Notes: a model not told the origin generated them from the letters alone. A stretch of DNA of 64,000 bases from Aeromicrobium sp. PE09-221 (GCF_002174305.1 NZ_MIJB01000019.1:1-64000); one strand, 5' to 3'. Positions 1-8,833 are shown, counted from the first letter of the stretch. Numbers and translations are program-made.

Positions 1-35
1 TCCATACGTCACACTCAACGGGCTCCGCCACGTTA

Positions 36-47
36 GAACATCTGTTC
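36..47 (+). promoter_or_regulatory. LexA (SOS) box upstream of alkB homologue
   Basis: The sequence GAACATCTGTTC is a perfect GAAC-N4-GTTC palindrome, the SOS-box core used by LexA in actinobacteria and Bacillus. It sits between a weak -35 (TTAGAA, 33-38) and the -10 box at 57-62, so bound LexA would block the promoter. The target gene is a predicted alkylation-repair dioxygenase, which fits damage induction. Confidence 0.7.
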
Positions 48-56
48 GATCAGGCG

Positions 57-62
57 TACGAT
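57..62 (+). promoter_or_regulatory. -10 box, leaderless promoter of alkB homologue
   Basis: TACGAT ends 6 bases before the ATG at 69, placing the expected transcription start on the start codon. No Shine-Dalgarno sequence is present. Confidence 0.55.
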
Positions 63-68
63 GGCGAC

Positions 69-689
69 ATGTGGTTCCAGGGGTCGCTATTGGACGGGGC
101 GCCCGAGGTGTCCGTCGGCGAGCTCGGGTCCTCGGTGGAGCGGGTGGAGCTCGACCGCGGGGCCTGGGTCGATCTGCGGTACGGCTGGCTGAGCGGGGCC
201 GATCAGCTCTTCGCGACATTGCAGCAGGCGGTGCCGTGGCGTGCCGAGCGGCGCGAGATGTACGAGCGCGTCGTCGACGTGCCACGTCTCCTGTGCCACT
301 ACCGCGAGAACGATGAGTTGCCCGATCCGGTGCTGGTCGAATGCCGCGAGATGCTGAGTGCCCACTATGCCGACGAGCTCGGTGAGACCTTCGCGACCGC
401 CGGGCTCTGCTACTACCGCGACGGTCGGGACTCGGTCGCCTGGCACGGCGATCGCATCGGCCGCGGCGCGCACGAGGACACGATGGTCGCCATCCTCTCG
501 CTGGGCGAGCACCGCCGGCTGAGCCTGCGCCCCCGCGGGGGAGGTCCGCAGCTCGGCTACACGGTCGGCCACGGGGATCTGCTCGTCATGGGCGGATCGT
601 GCCAGCGCACCTGGGAGCACGCCGTCCTCAAGACGGCGCGTGCCGGCCCCCGCATCAGCGTCCAGTTCCGCCCCCGGGGCGTGCTCTGA
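69..689 (+). CDS. AlkB-like 2-oxoglutarate/Fe(II) dioxygenase
   Basis: Predicted cytosolic DNA/RNA demethylase of the AlkB family (206 aa, normal length), which removes alkyl groups from bases by oxidation with Fe(II) and 2-oxoglutarate. The iron-binding HxD is seen in WHGDRIG (about residue 124), the distal histidine in TWEHAV (about 182), and the 2-oxoglutarate-binding arginine motif in RISVQFRPR near the C-terminus. The fold is complete. The start is set by the leaderless -10 box and the LexA site just upstream. It stands alone, tail to tail with the amidase gene. Whether it acts on DNA or RNA cannot be told from sequence. Confidence 0.85.
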   Translation: MWFQGSLLDGAPEVSVGELGSSVERVELDRGAWVDLRYGWLSGADQLFATLQQAVPWRAERREMYERVVDVPRLLCHYRENDELPDPVLVECREMLSAHYADELGETFATAGLCYYRDGRDSVAWHGDRIGRGAHEDTMVAILSLGEHRRLSLRPRGGGPQLGYTVGHGDLLVMGGSCQRTWEHAVLKTARAGPRISVQFRPRGVL

Positions 690-780
690 CTCATCTGGGA
701 ATATCTGGTGCCGGTGGGTGGGAAAGGTCGACGGGCTGCCGCCATGGGCGGAGCCGCTCGCGACGATCGCGAGGCGTGTC

Positions 781-2193
781 TCAGTCCTGGATGCGGGCGA
801 AGGGTTCGGCGGCCTCGAGCTCGTAGGCCAGTTCGAGCAGGGTGCGCTCGTTGGCGTGATCGGCGGAAAAGTGGATGCCGATGGGGAGTCCCTCCGAGCT
901 CTGGGCGAGGGGCAGGCTGATCGCGGGCCCGCCGGCGGCGTTGTTGAGCGGCGTGAACGCGACATAGTGCACCAGCCGGTCGAAGATCTGCTCGAACTCC
1001 CCGGCCGGGTCCAGATAGCCGATACGCGGCGTGGTGTGCGCCAGGGTGGGCGAGCAGATCACATCGACCCGGTCGAAGGCCCGGTGATAGCGCTTCGCGC
1101 TGCGGGAGAGGGCGGCAATCGCTCCAGGCGTGCGCCAGGCATTGCGCAGGAAGCCCCGCGCGAGGCCGATGGTGAACGGATCGAGCTCGGCCGGTTCGAA
1201 GGCGGTTCCGAACATCTTCTTGCCGTTCTTGGCGATCGCAAAGGCGAGCATGCTCCAGTAGTGGGTGAAGTGCCCGATGAAGGAGCGGTCCACCGGCAGC
1301 GGCACGGGTACCACGTCGTGGCCGAGATCCGTCAGCAGTTCGACGGTCTCGTCGAGAGCTCGCGCGGTGTCGACATCGAGTCGGTTGCCGGTGATGGGGG
1401 TGTCGATCAGGCCGATGCGCAGACGTCGCTCGGAGGGCCCCTCGACGAGACCGAGGAAGGGCATGCGCGTCGTGGGACGATGACGTTCGGCGGCGGCCAG
1501 GAAATGCGCCGTGTCGCGGACGGTGCGGGTCACCACGCCATTGGAGATCAGATCGACGGGCATTCCCTGTGCCTGGGCGGCCTTGACGAGGCGGTCGCGC
1601 GTCGGCTTCAAGCCCACCAGCCCGCACGCGGCCGCCGGGATGCGGATCGAGCCCCCGCCGTCGTTGGCGTGCGCGATCGGCACCGCTCCGCCCGCGACGA
1701 GCACCGCCGCTCCGCCGGAAGAGGCTCCGCAAGAGTACTCCGGATTCCAGGGATTGCGAGTCGGCGGGCCGTCGTCGAACTCGGTGGTCGCCGTCAGGCC
1801 GAAGGCGGGCAGGGTCGATGCGCCCAGCACGTTTAGTCCGGTGGAGAGGAACTGCTCGGTGAACGGCTCGTTCGCCAGCTCCGCGCGACGCGGGGTGGCC
1901 GCCGACCCATGCCGCGTGGGGATGCCGGCGAAGGCGGTGTTGTTCTTGATATACGTCGGGACACCGGCGAAGGGGGCGTCCGCGCGCCACGGAGCATCGA
2001 CCGCCCTCTTGACGCCGCGCTCCCGGTCGTCGAAGGCGACGGGAGAGAGTTCGACGAGGGCATCGACCCGTGCGCTGGCGGCTTCGGCGGCCTCCCGAGG
2101 ACTCAGATCCCCAACGCGGAGGGCGGCAGCGAGGCCGACGGCATCGAGATCGCCGAGGGCATCGTCGGTGAAGGCGTGGATACGGTCAGGCAT
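781..2193 (-). CDS. Amidase signature family hydrolase
   Basis: Amide hydrolase of 470 aa with a complete amidase signature: catalytic Lys83 in YIKNN, cis-Ser158 in CGASSGG, and nucleophile Ser182 in GGGSIRIPAA. The Gly/Ser-rich loop and overall length match stand-alone amidases (6-aminohexanoate-cyclic-dimer hydrolase and general aliphatic/aromatic amidases) and not GatA, since no gatB or gatC is nearby. The substrate is unknown. Transcribed alone from a leaderless promoter; it ends in a short gap tail to tail with the alkB homologue. Confidence 0.85.
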   Translation of the reverse strand: MPDRIHAFTDDALGDLDAVGLAAALRVGDLSPREAAEAASARVDALVELSPVAFDDRERGVKRAVDAPWRADAPFAGVPTYIKNNTAFAGIPTRHGSAATPRRAELANEPFTEQFLSTGLNVLGASTLPAFGLTATTEFDDGPPTRNPWNPEYSCGASSGGAAVLVAGGAVPIAHANDGGGSIRIPAAACGLVGLKPTRDRLVKAAQAQGMPVDLISNGVVTRTVRDTAHFLAAAERHRPTTRMPFLGLVEGPSERRLRIGLIDTPITGNRLDVDTARALDETVELLTDLGHDVVPVPLPVDRSFIGHFTHYWSMLAFAIAKNGKKMFGTAFEPAELDPFTIGLARGFLRNAWRTPGAIAALSRSAKRYHRAFDRVDVICSPTLAHTTPRIGYLDPAGEFEQIFDRLVHYVAFTPLNNAAGGPAISLPLAQSSEGLPIGIHFSADHANERTLLELAYELEAAEPFARIQD

Positions 2194-2200
2194 GTGCCCG

Positions 2201-2206
2201 ACGATA
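2201..2206 (-). promoter_or_regulatory. -10 box, leaderless promoter of amidase gene
   Basis: TATCGT on the minus strand, 7 bases before the ATG at 2193. Confidence 0.45.
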
Positions 2207-2214
2207 GAACAGAA

Positions 2215-2241
2215 ACGGCGATCGCGAGGTGCGATCGCCGT
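2215..2241 (-). terminator. Rho-independent terminator after rpmB
   Basis: Perfect 11-bp stem (ACGGCGATCGC and its complement) with a 5-base loop, followed on the minus strand by TTCTGTTCT. It lies just past the rpmB stop and upstream of the amidase promoter. Confidence 0.75.
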
Positions 2242-2269
2242 TCTCGTCTCACCGGGAGACCGGGTGGGG

Positions 2270-2455
2270 TCAGCGAGTGACCTTGCCAGCCTTGATGCAG
2301 CCGGTGCAGGCGTTCAGCCGCGTCGGCGTTCCGTCGACGACGGCGCGCACGCGCTGGATGTTCGGGTCGAAACGACGCTTCGTGCGCCGGTGCGAGTGCG
2401 AGACGTTGTGGCCGAACCCGGGGCCCTTACCGCACACATCACAGACCGCTGCCAC
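2270..2455 (-). CDS. rpmB: 50S ribosomal protein L28
   Basis: Large-subunit ribosomal protein, 61 aa, beginning [15 protein letters not shown]. It has the zinc-binding pairs CDVC (residues 5-8) and CTGC near the C-terminus, so it is the zinc-containing (C+) form. The start is the GTG at 2455: AGGAG lies 8 bases upstream, and longer in-frame starts would add a tail not found in L28. A possible -10 (TATCCT, 2535-2540) gives a leader of about 70 bases. Divergent from the fakA-like gene, an arrangement common in actinobacteria. Confidence 0.97.
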   Translation of the reverse strand: MAAVCDVCGKGPGFGHNVSHSHRRTKRRFDPNIQRVRAVVDGTPTRLNACTGCIKAGKVTR

Positions 2456-2573
2456 AGCGACCACTCCTGAAATCTCGTTGATGACTGTCGAAAATCGGCG
2501 CCTGCGCGACATGAGATCGGCAGACAACCTCTCTAGGATAGCCGACGGTGCACACGGGACGCGAATCGCCCGC

Positions 2574-2579
2574 TAACCT
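2574..2579 (+). promoter_or_regulatory. -10 box, leaderless promoter of fakA-recG-rsmD
   Basis: TAACCT, 6 bases before the ATG at 2586. Confidence 0.5.
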
Positions 2580-2585
2580 CGGTGC

Positions 2586-4181
2586 ATGCCGCTCTCGCTC
2601 GACCCGCCGCGTCTGCGCCATTGGGCGGTCGCGTGCGCCCAGTCGGTCGCGTCTGTGCGCTCGGAGATCGATGCCCTCAATGTCTTCCCGGTGCCTGACA
2701 GCGACACCGGGACCAATGTCTATCTGACCCTGCAGGCCGGCTGTGATGCTCTCGAGGCCGTGGCCGTCGATGCCTCCGCCGAAGAGGCGGCGCGGGCCTA
2801 CGCGCGAGCGGTGTTGGTCGATGCCCGCGGCAACAGCGGCGTGATCGTCGCGGAGCTGCTGCGTGCCTGCCTGGAGGCCCTGGTCCAGCACGAGACGGTG
2901 ACGCCGCGTGGGCTCGCGGGGGCGTTCGGTGCGGCCGCCGCGGCAGCGTACGCGGCCGTCGGCGACCCCCAGGAGGGCACGATCCTGACCGTGGCGAGGG
3001 CGGCGGCTGACGGCGCCGCCCGATCCGCTGACGCCGGATGCAGTCCTCGCCAGGTCGTCGAGGTCGCGGCCGATGCCGCGCGCGAGGCGCTTGCGGCCAC
3101 CCCTGGGCAGATGGAGCTTCTCGCGCGCGCGGGCGTCGTCGACGCCGGCGGCCGCGCGCTCGTCGTGATCCTGGACGCCACCGCCCGTGTCATCTCGGGC
3201 CGGACGCCCCTCGCCGTCACTGATCCGGTGACTGCTCCGGCTCCGGCGGCCGCGGTCGACCATGGCGGCGGGGACGGCCCGGGCTACGAGGTCATGTACC
3301 TCCTGGACGCCTCCGCCGAGGCTGTCGACGGATTGCGCGAGACGCTCACCTCGTTCGGAGACTCGCTGGTGATCGTCGGTGGGGAGGGGCTCTGGAATGT
3401 CCACGTCCACGTCGACGATGTGGGGGCGGCGATCGAGGCCGGTATCGCCGCCGGACGTCCCCACCGCATCCAGGTGACTCACTTCGGTGAGCAGATGCGC
3501 CGCGCGGACCACGCGACGCGGCGACGCGTCGTCGTCAGCGCCGTCACCGGTGCGGGCCTCGCGGAGCTGACCCGGGGGGCGGGGGCCGTCGCCGTCGAGT
3601 TCAGTGCCGGACGCCCGCTCACCACCGCACAGATGTCACAGGCGATGCATATCCTCGATGCCGAGGAGGTCATCGTCTTGCCGAACCGCAGCGGGCACAT
3701 CCGGCCCTTCGAGGCTGCCGCCAAGGAGCTCCGCGACGCGGGGGTGCGGGTGGCCGTCCTGCCCACCCACGCTCAGGTCCAGGCCCTCGCGGCGCTGGCC
3801 GTGCACGATCCCGGTCGTGACTTCGACGACGATGTCGTCACGATGTCTGCCGCCGCGGCGCACGCCAAGCATGGGGCGGTGACGATCGCCAACGAGTCCG
3901 GCATCACGATGGCCGGCCCCTGCGAGGTGGGCGATGTGCTCGGGATCGTCGGGGGCGACTTCGCGGTGGTGGGTCAGGATCAACTGGCGGTGGCCCGCGA
4001 GGTGCTCGCCCGGCTGGACTCCGCCGGTGCCGACATGGTCACCCTCGTCGTGGGCGAGGGGTGCCCGGAGGAGCTCGTCTCGCACCTCCAGGATCATCTC
4101 GCGGCCGAGCATCCCCATGTCGACGTCATCGTCCACGACGGCGGCCAGGAGAAGTACACCCTCTTCGTCGCGGTGGAGTGA
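2586..4181 (+). CDS. DAK2/DhaL-domain protein, fatty acid kinase FakA-like
   Basis: A 531-aa protein with an N-terminal DhaL (dihydroxyacetone-kinase L) ATP-binding domain: metal-binding aspartates in PVPDSDTGTNVY (Asp38, Asp40) and the RGNSGVI loop (81-87). A longer C-terminal region is typical of FakA/YloV. FakA phosphorylates fatty acids bound to FakB carriers in Firmicutes; the substrate in actinobacteria is less certain. First gene of an operon with recG (1-base overlap) and rsmD. The rpmB/DAK2/recG/rsmD/coaD order is conserved in actinobacteria. Confidence 0.82.
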   Translation: MPLSLDPPRLRHWAVACAQSVASVRSEIDALNVFPVPDSDTGTNVYLTLQAGCDALEAVAVDASAEEAARAYARAVLVDARGNSGVIVAELLRACLEALVQHETVTPRGLAGAFGAAAAAAYAAVGDPQEGTILTVARAAADGAARSADAGCSPRQVVEVAADAAREALAATPGQMELLARAGVVDAGGRALVVILDATARVISGRTPLAVTDPVTAPAPAAAVDHGGGDGPGYEVMYLLDASAEAVDGLRETLTSFGDSLVIVGGEGLWNVHVHVDDVGAAIEAGIAAGRPHRIQVTHFGEQMRRADHATRRRVVVSAVTGAGLAELTRGAGAVAVEFSAGRPLTTAQMSQAMHILDAEEVIVLPNRSGHIRPFEAAAKELRDAGVRVAVLPTHAQVQALAALAVHDPGRDFDDDVVTMSAAAAHAKHGAVTIANESGITMAGPCEVGDVLGIVGGDFAVVGQDQLAVAREVLARLDSAGADMVTLVVGEGCPEELVSHLQDHLAAEHPHVDVIVHDGGQEKYTLFVAVE

Positions 4182-6322
4182 TGGTCGATCTCGATACCCG
4201 GTTGGGGCCCGTCGTCGGCAAGGCCTCGGCGGACAAACTGTCCAAGACCTTCGGCATGGAGACCGTGGGCGACCTGCTCACACACTATCCACGCCGCTAC
4301 GTCGACCTGGAGCAGATCGATTCCTTCGCAGACCTGGAAGTGGGGCAGTACGTCACCTTCGTCGCCCAGGTCGTGGACGTCAAGAACATCCCCTTCGGGC
4401 CGGGTGGTCGCAAGACCCGCACGCAGGTGCGCATCACCGATGGGCGCCAGTATCTGAACGCGACCTTCTTCAACCAGCGCTGGATCGCCAAACGCACCGA
4501 GGTGGGATCGCGGCAACTGTTCGCGGGCGTGGTGGGGGAGTATCGCGGTCAGCCCCAGCTGACCCATCCGGTCATCCGCGAGCTCGGCGACGACAATGCG
4601 AGCTTCCAGCGCGGCATCATCCCGGTGTACCCGGCCACCGCATCGATCAGCTCCTGGGAGCTCGAGCGCACGATCGACACGGTGCTCGCGGTGCTCGACC
4701 CCCTGCCGGACCCCTTGCCCGGCGAGTTCGCCGAGGTCCGCGGCTGGCCCGACTCCACGACGGCCCTCCACTGGATCCATCAACCGCGCGGCAAGGGCCA
4801 GTGGTACACGGCGCAGCAGCGGTTGCGTTTCGACGAGGCCTTCGCGCTGCAGACGGTCTTCGCCCGTCGCCGCCACGCCTTCGACACCGAGACCGCGATC
4901 TCCCGCGGCTGGAAGGCCGGAGGGCTGGCGGACCGCTTCATCGACCGGCTGGGATTCGAGCTGACCGATGGGCAGAAGAGCGTCGTCGCCGATATCAGCC
5001 AGGATCTGGCGCGCCCCCACCCGATGCACCGCCTCCTGCAGGGCGAGGTCGGATCCGGCAAGACCGTCGTCTCGCTCATCGCGATGCTCCAGGTGGTCGA
5101 TGCCGGTGCGCAGGCTGCCCTGCTGGCGCCCACCGAGGTGCTCGCGACCCAGCACTTCCACAGCATCACCGAGCAGCTCGGCGATCTCGCCAAGGGCGGC
5201 ATGCTCGACGGCGTGGAAGGAGCGACCCGCGTGCGGCTGCTGACCGGGGCGATGGGGGCTAAGGCGCGCAAGGAGACGCTGCTGGACGTCATCTCCGGTG
5301 AGGCCGGGATCGTGATCGGCACGCACGCCCTCCTGCAGGAGGGCGTCGATTTCGCGGAGCTGGGTCTGCTCGTGGTCGACGAGCAGCATCGATTCGGGGT
5401 CGAGCAGCGTGCCGTCCTCGTCGATCGTGCCGAGGTCACACCACATGTCCTGGTCATGACGGCCACACCGATCCCGCGCACGGTGGCGATGACGGTCTTC
5501 GGTGATCTGGAGACCTCGACCCTGCGGGAGCTGCCGCGCGGACGGCAGCCGATCCAGACCACGGTGATCTCTCTTGCGGAGCACCCGTCCTGGCTCGACC
5601 GGGCCTGGCAGCGGATCCGTGAGGAGGTCGAGAAGGGCCGTCAGGCCTATGTGGTCACCACGCGGATCGGCGATGGCGAGACCGCCTCCTCCGCCGACCC
5701 CGCTGCGGCACAGCCGGCGGCGCTCGTCGACGTCTTCGCGGCGCTGAGCGAGGGTCCGCTCGCCGGGTTGCGGCTGGCGATGCTGCACGGGCGCATGCCC
5801 GCCGACGAGAAGGATGCTCAGATGGCGGCCTTCGCGGCGGGGGAGACAGATGTCCTCGTCGCCACCACGGTGATCGAGGTCGGGGTCGATGTCCCCAATG
5901 CCACGGTCATGGTGGTGCTCGATGCCGATCGCTTCGGCTTGTCCCAGCTCCACCAGCTCCGTGGACGTATCGGTCGCGGTGAGCACGCGGGACTGTGCCT
6001 GTTGGTGACCGATACGGCGGGCGACACCCTCGCGAGGGAGCGTCTCGATGCCGTGGCGTCCACCACCGACGGGTTCCGCATCGCTCAGTTCGACATCGAT
6101 CTGCGACGCGAGGGCGATGTCCTGGGTGCCAGGCAGTCGGGAGGGCGGTCGAGCCTCAAACTGCTCTCGGTCGTCCGACACGAGCGCGTGATCGCCGAGG
6201 CACGTGATCTGGCGGTCCGGGTCGTCGAGCAGGATCCCGAGCTGAGCGGGCTCCCCGCACTGCGGCGCATCGTCGACGAGCTCGAAGCCAGCCAGCAGGC
6301 CGACTACCTGGAGCGCACATGA
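4181..6322 (+). CDS. recG: ATP-dependent DNA helicase RecG
   Basis: Branch-migration helicase that regresses stalled forks and processes recombination intermediates. 713 aa, normal length. It has an N-terminal OB-fold wedge domain, Walker A GEVGSGKT (about 288-295), the RecG-specific motif II DEQHRFG (about 400) and motif III TATPIPRT. Motif VI residues QLHQLRGRIGRG are also present. The ATG at 4181 overlaps the upstream stop (TGATG), which implies translational coupling; longer in-frame starts lie inside the fakA-like gene. Its stop overlaps rsmD by 4 bases. Confidence 0.96.
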   Translation: MVDLDTRLGPVVGKASADKLSKTFGMETVGDLLTHYPRRYVDLEQIDSFADLEVGQYVTFVAQVVDVKNIPFGPGGRKTRTQVRITDGRQYLNATFFNQRWIAKRTEVGSRQLFAGVVGEYRGQPQLTHPVIRELGDDNASFQRGIIPVYPATASISSWELERTIDTVLAVLDPLPDPLPGEFAEVRGWPDSTTALHWIHQPRGKGQWYTAQQRLRFDEAFALQTVFARRRHAFDTETAISRGWKAGGLADRFIDRLGFELTDGQKSVVADISQDLARPHPMHRLLQGEVGSGKTVVSLIAMLQVVDAGAQAALLAPTEVLATQHFHSITEQLGDLAKGGMLDGVEGATRVRLLTGAMGAKARKETLLDVISGEAGIVIGTHALLQEGVDFAELGLLVVDEQHRFGVEQRAVLVDRAEVTPHVLVMTATPIPRTVAMTVFGDLETSTLRELPRGRQPIQTTVISLAEHPSWLDRAWQRIREEVEKGRQAYVVTTRIGDGETASSADPAAAQPAALVDVFAALSEGPLAGLRLAMLHGRMPADEKDAQMAAFAAGETDVLVATTVIEVGVDVPNATVMVVLDADRFGLSQLHQLRGRIGRGEHAGLCLLVTDTAGDTLARERLDAVASTTDGFRIAQFDIDLRREGDVLGARQSGGRSSLKLLSVVRHERVIAEARDLAVRVVEQDPELSGLPALRRIVDELEASQQADYLERT

Positions 6323-6873
6323 CCCGCGTCATCGCCGGGCGCTGGGGCGGCCGCCGGCTCGCAACGCCGGGCGGTCAGAACACCCGCCCCACCACCGACC
6401 GCGTCCGGGAGGCGATGTTCTCCTCGCTGGCCTCCGAGCTCGGCGGCTGGGAGGGGGTGCGGGTGCTGGACCTCTTCGCCGGGTCGGGGGCGTTGGCCCT
6501 CGAGGCTCTCTCCCGTGGTGCCGAGTCGGCCGATCTGGTGGAGTCCCACGCCAAGACGGCGGGTCTGGTGGTCCGCAATGTCCGCGAGCTCGGTGCTGCC
6601 TCCGCGCGGGTGCATAGGATGGCCGCCGAGCGCTTCGTCCTGACGCCCCCGGCGGCCCCGTACGACCTCGTCTTCGTCGATCCGCCTTATGCGATGGCGG
6701 CCGAAACGCTGCGTGACATCGTCGCGACCCTCGAGATCGGGACGTGGCGCACCGAGGACTCGCTCGTGGTCGTCGAACGGTCATCGCGCGATGCGCCCTG
6801 GGAGTGGCCCGATGGGTGGGCCGCTGTGCGGGACAAGGCCTATGGCGAGACCCGGCTTTGGTACGGTCGCTGA
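6319..6873 (+). CDS. rsmD: 16S rRNA (guanine966-N2)-methyltransferase RsmD
   Basis: SAM-dependent methyltransferase for G966 of 16S rRNA, 184 aa. The SAM-binding motif is LDLFAGSGALALEALSRG (about 50-67) and the catalytic motif is VDPPYA (about 117). The N-terminus MTRVIAGRWGGRRL is characteristic of the family. The start codon overlaps the recG stop as ATGA. Confidence 0.94.
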   Translation: MTRVIAGRWGGRRLATPGGQNTRPTTDRVREAMFSSLASELGGWEGVRVLDLFAGSGALALEALSRGAESADLVESHAKTAGLVVRNVRELGAASARVHRMAAERFVLTPPAAPYDLVFVDPPYAMAAETLRDIVATLEIGTWRTEDSLVVVERSSRDAPWEWPDGWAAVRDKAYGETRLWYGR

Positions 6874-6954
6874 CATGAGCGAGCGCCAGCGACCTAGAGT
6901 CCAGGATGTCGTATGGGCATCTGCGTATCGCGGGTCTTTTGGGCAGGTGCCGGC

Positions 6955-7434
6955 ATGACGAAGGTGGTCTGCCCCGGTTCCTTCGACCCCGTGACCAATG
7001 GTCACCTCGACATCTTCCGCCGGGCATCCGCGCTCTTCGACGAGGTGGTCGTCGCGGTGCTGGTCAACGAGTCCAAGAAGGGCCTGTTCGACCTCGACCG
7101 ACGTGTCGAGCTGCTGCGCGAGGCGGTCGCCGACCTGGACAATGTCGTGGTCGACACCTTCGGCGGGCTGCTGGTGGACTACTGCGCCGGCAACGGGATC
7201 TCCGCGATCATCAAGGGCCTGCGCGCCTCGACCGATTTCGACTACGAGCTGCCGATGGCGCACATGAACCACCACCTCACCGAGGTGGAGACGGTGTTCC
7301 TGGCGACCGCCACCGAGAACTCCTTCGTGTCCTCGAGCCTGGTCAAGGAGGTCGCCAAGCACGGCGGCGATGTCGCCGCCCTGGTGCCGCCGCATGTGCT
7401 GAAGGCGCTGAACGAGGCCTACTCCCGCACGTGA
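6955..7434 (+). CDS. coaD: Pantetheine-phosphate adenylyltransferase
   Basis: Penultimate enzyme of coenzyme A synthesis: 4'-phosphopantetheine plus ATP gives dephospho-CoA. 159 aa, standard length, from the ATG at 6955 that gives MTKVVCPGSFDPVTNGHLD. The nucleotidyltransferase HxGH-type motif is TNGH, and the C-terminal signature is SFVSSSLVKE. An upstream in-frame ATG (6913) would add 14 residues not found in the family. Separated from rsmD by 81 bases. It converges with dinB and overlaps it by 16 bases. Confidence 0.96.
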   Translation: MTKVVCPGSFDPVTNGHLDIFRRASALFDEVVVAVLVNESKKGLFDLDRRVELLREAVADLDNVVVDTFGGLLVDYCAGNGISAIIKGLRASTDFDYELPMAHMNHHLTEVETVFLATATENSFVSSSLVKEVAKHGGDVAALVPPHVLKALNEAYSRT

Positions 7435-8588
7435 ACCGCTCGTCGCAGCGCCCCTGACCCGAAGCGTTCGTGCACGGCGTCCACCGCGGCGTCGAGCCGG
7501 CCGGGTTCGCGGTCCTCGAAGGGCAGCGCCAGTTGCTCTCCGTGATCGTCGAGACCGCTGAGCGCGATACCAACCAGCGTGAGTCCCTCCCGCGCGATGT
7601 CCGCCCCGCGCGTCAGCAGCAGGCGCCGTGCCGTGGTGAGCAGCTCGCTCGTCTCCTGGGTGGGCACTGACAGCGTCGCGGAGCTGGTCGACCGGCGGAA
7701 GTCCCCGAAGCGGAGGCGCAGTGTGACGGTCCGTGCGGTGCGCCGTGCCCGCCGCAGCCGACGCGCGACGCGGTCGACGAGCTCGAGGAGGGCGGCATCG
7801 ACCTCGGCCAGGGACCGGGTCGCGCGGCCGAGGGCATGCTGCGCCCCGATCGACCGCCGGCTGACGTGAGGATCGACCCGCCGCGCGTCGCGGCCATGTG
7901 CGAGGTCGAGCAGATGGCGGGCAGCCGAGGCACCGATGACGGCCTCCACGGCGGACGGGTCCGCGTGGGCGAGGTCGGCCACGGTCGACCAGCCGGCGCG
8001 GTGCAGCGCGCCGCTCGTCACCCGGCCGACACCCCACAGCCGTTCCACGGGCAAGGCGTGCAGGAAGCGCCGCTCCTCCGCGGCGGGCACCACGAGCAGG
8101 CCGTGAGGCTTGGAGAGTGCGCTGGCGACCTTGGCCAGGTACTTGGTGCGGGCGATCCCGACCGAGATCGGGAGGCCGACCTCGTCCTGGACTCGGGAGC
8201 GGAGTGTGCCGGCGATCGTGAGCGGGCGGCCGGTCAGGCGGCGCAGCCCGCTGACATCGAGGAAGGCCTCGTCGATCGACAGCGCCTCGACCACGGGGGT
8301 GATGTCGTGGAAGATCGCGAAGACCGCCGCGCTCGCCTCGCTGTACGCGGCGAAGCGGGGAGGACGCACGACCAGGTTCGGGCACAGGCGCAGCGCCTGG
8401 CGTCCCGGCATGGTGGTACGGATGCCGAGGGCCTTGGCCTCGTAGCTCGCGGCGAGCACCACACCGCCTCCGACGACGACGGGCCGTCCGCGGAGCGCGG
8501 GCTCGTCCCGCTGCTCTACCGAGGCGTAGAAGGCGTCGAGATCGGCGTGCAGGATGCCGATATCGTCGTCGGGGAGTGCCGGGGGCAT
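7419..8588 (-). CDS. dinB: DNA polymerase IV (Y-family)
   Basis: Translesion polymerase, 389 aa. Catalytic carboxylates lie in ILHADLDAFYASVEQ (about 12-26) and SIDEAFLDVSG (about 103-113). The steric-gate region, the fingers/thumb segment with GIARTKYLAKVAS, and a C-terminal little finger are all present. No canonical beta-clamp motif stands out at the extreme C-terminus. No LexA box is visible upstream; the 5' flank instead holds the palindromic cluster at 8661-8774. Confidence 0.93.
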   Translation of the reverse strand: MPPALPDDDIGILHADLDAFYASVEQRDEPALRGRPVVVGGGVVLAASYEAKALGIRTTMPGRQALRLCPNLVVRPPRFAAYSEASAAVFAIFHDITPVVEALSIDEAFLDVSGLRRLTGRPLTIAGTLRSRVQDEVGLPISVGIARTKYLAKVASALSKPHGLLVVPAAEERRFLHALPVERLWGVGRVTSGALHRAGWSTVADLAHADPSAVEAVIGASAARHLLDLAHGRDARRVDPHVSRRSIGAQHALGRATRSLAEVDAALLELVDRVARRLRRARRTARTVTLRLRFGDFRRSTSSATLSVPTQETSELLTTARRLLLTRGADIAREGLTLVGIALSGLDDHGEQLALPFEDREPGRLDAAVDAVHERFGSGALRRAVHVRE

Positions 8589-8617
8589 GGGTCCATGGTG
8601 GAGCGAGCCACCGACAG

Positions 8618-8806
8618 TTCGGCCGGTGCGAGCCCGCCCAGGGTGGTAGGCGCCCGTGGGGCGGTGAGATACGCACGTCTCCTTCTCGTGGGCGGTGGGA
8701 TACGCACCTCTCGAACGTCACGAGAGGTGCGTATCCCACCGCCGCGCCCGGGCGAGTGGTGCGTAACTCACCGCTCCGGTGGAGGGCTCTTCGGCCGGTG
8801 CGAGCC
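8618..8806. repeat. 17-bp direct repeats flanking the palindrome cluster
   Basis: TTCGGCCGGTGCGAGCC occurs identically at 8618-8634 and 8790-8806, same orientation, bracketing the nested hairpins at 8661-8774. This could be a duplicated target site, part of a larger repeat unit, or duplicated promoter-proximal sequence. Confidence 0.75.
8661..8774. repeat. Nested double hairpin of the GCGGTG/CACCTC family
   Basis: Four copies of one half-site form two nested palindromes. The inner one pairs 8691-8713 with 8721-8743 (23 bp, perfect, 7-base loop, arm beginning GGCGGTGGGATACGCACC). The outer one pairs 8661-8676 with 8759-8774 (16 nt, one mismatch, GCGGTGAGATACGCAC). It lies between the divergent dinB and yceD genes, so it is not a terminator by position. 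Related elements occur at 14787, 31310, 31696, 46693 and 53780. Confidence 0.85.
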
Positions 8807-8833
8807 GATTGGTGGTCGTGAGGGCCCTCGCGG

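Noticed and set aside
4094..6181. Long minus-strand frame opposite recG
   Set aside because: Antisense shadow caused by codon bias in recG.
8661..8774. CRISPR array
   Set aside because: Repeats are inverted pairs without regular unique spacers and no cas genes are nearby.
8661..8774. SOS box for dinB
   Set aside because: CGAACGTCACGAG does not fit GAAC-N4-GTTC, and no other box lies upstream of dinB.
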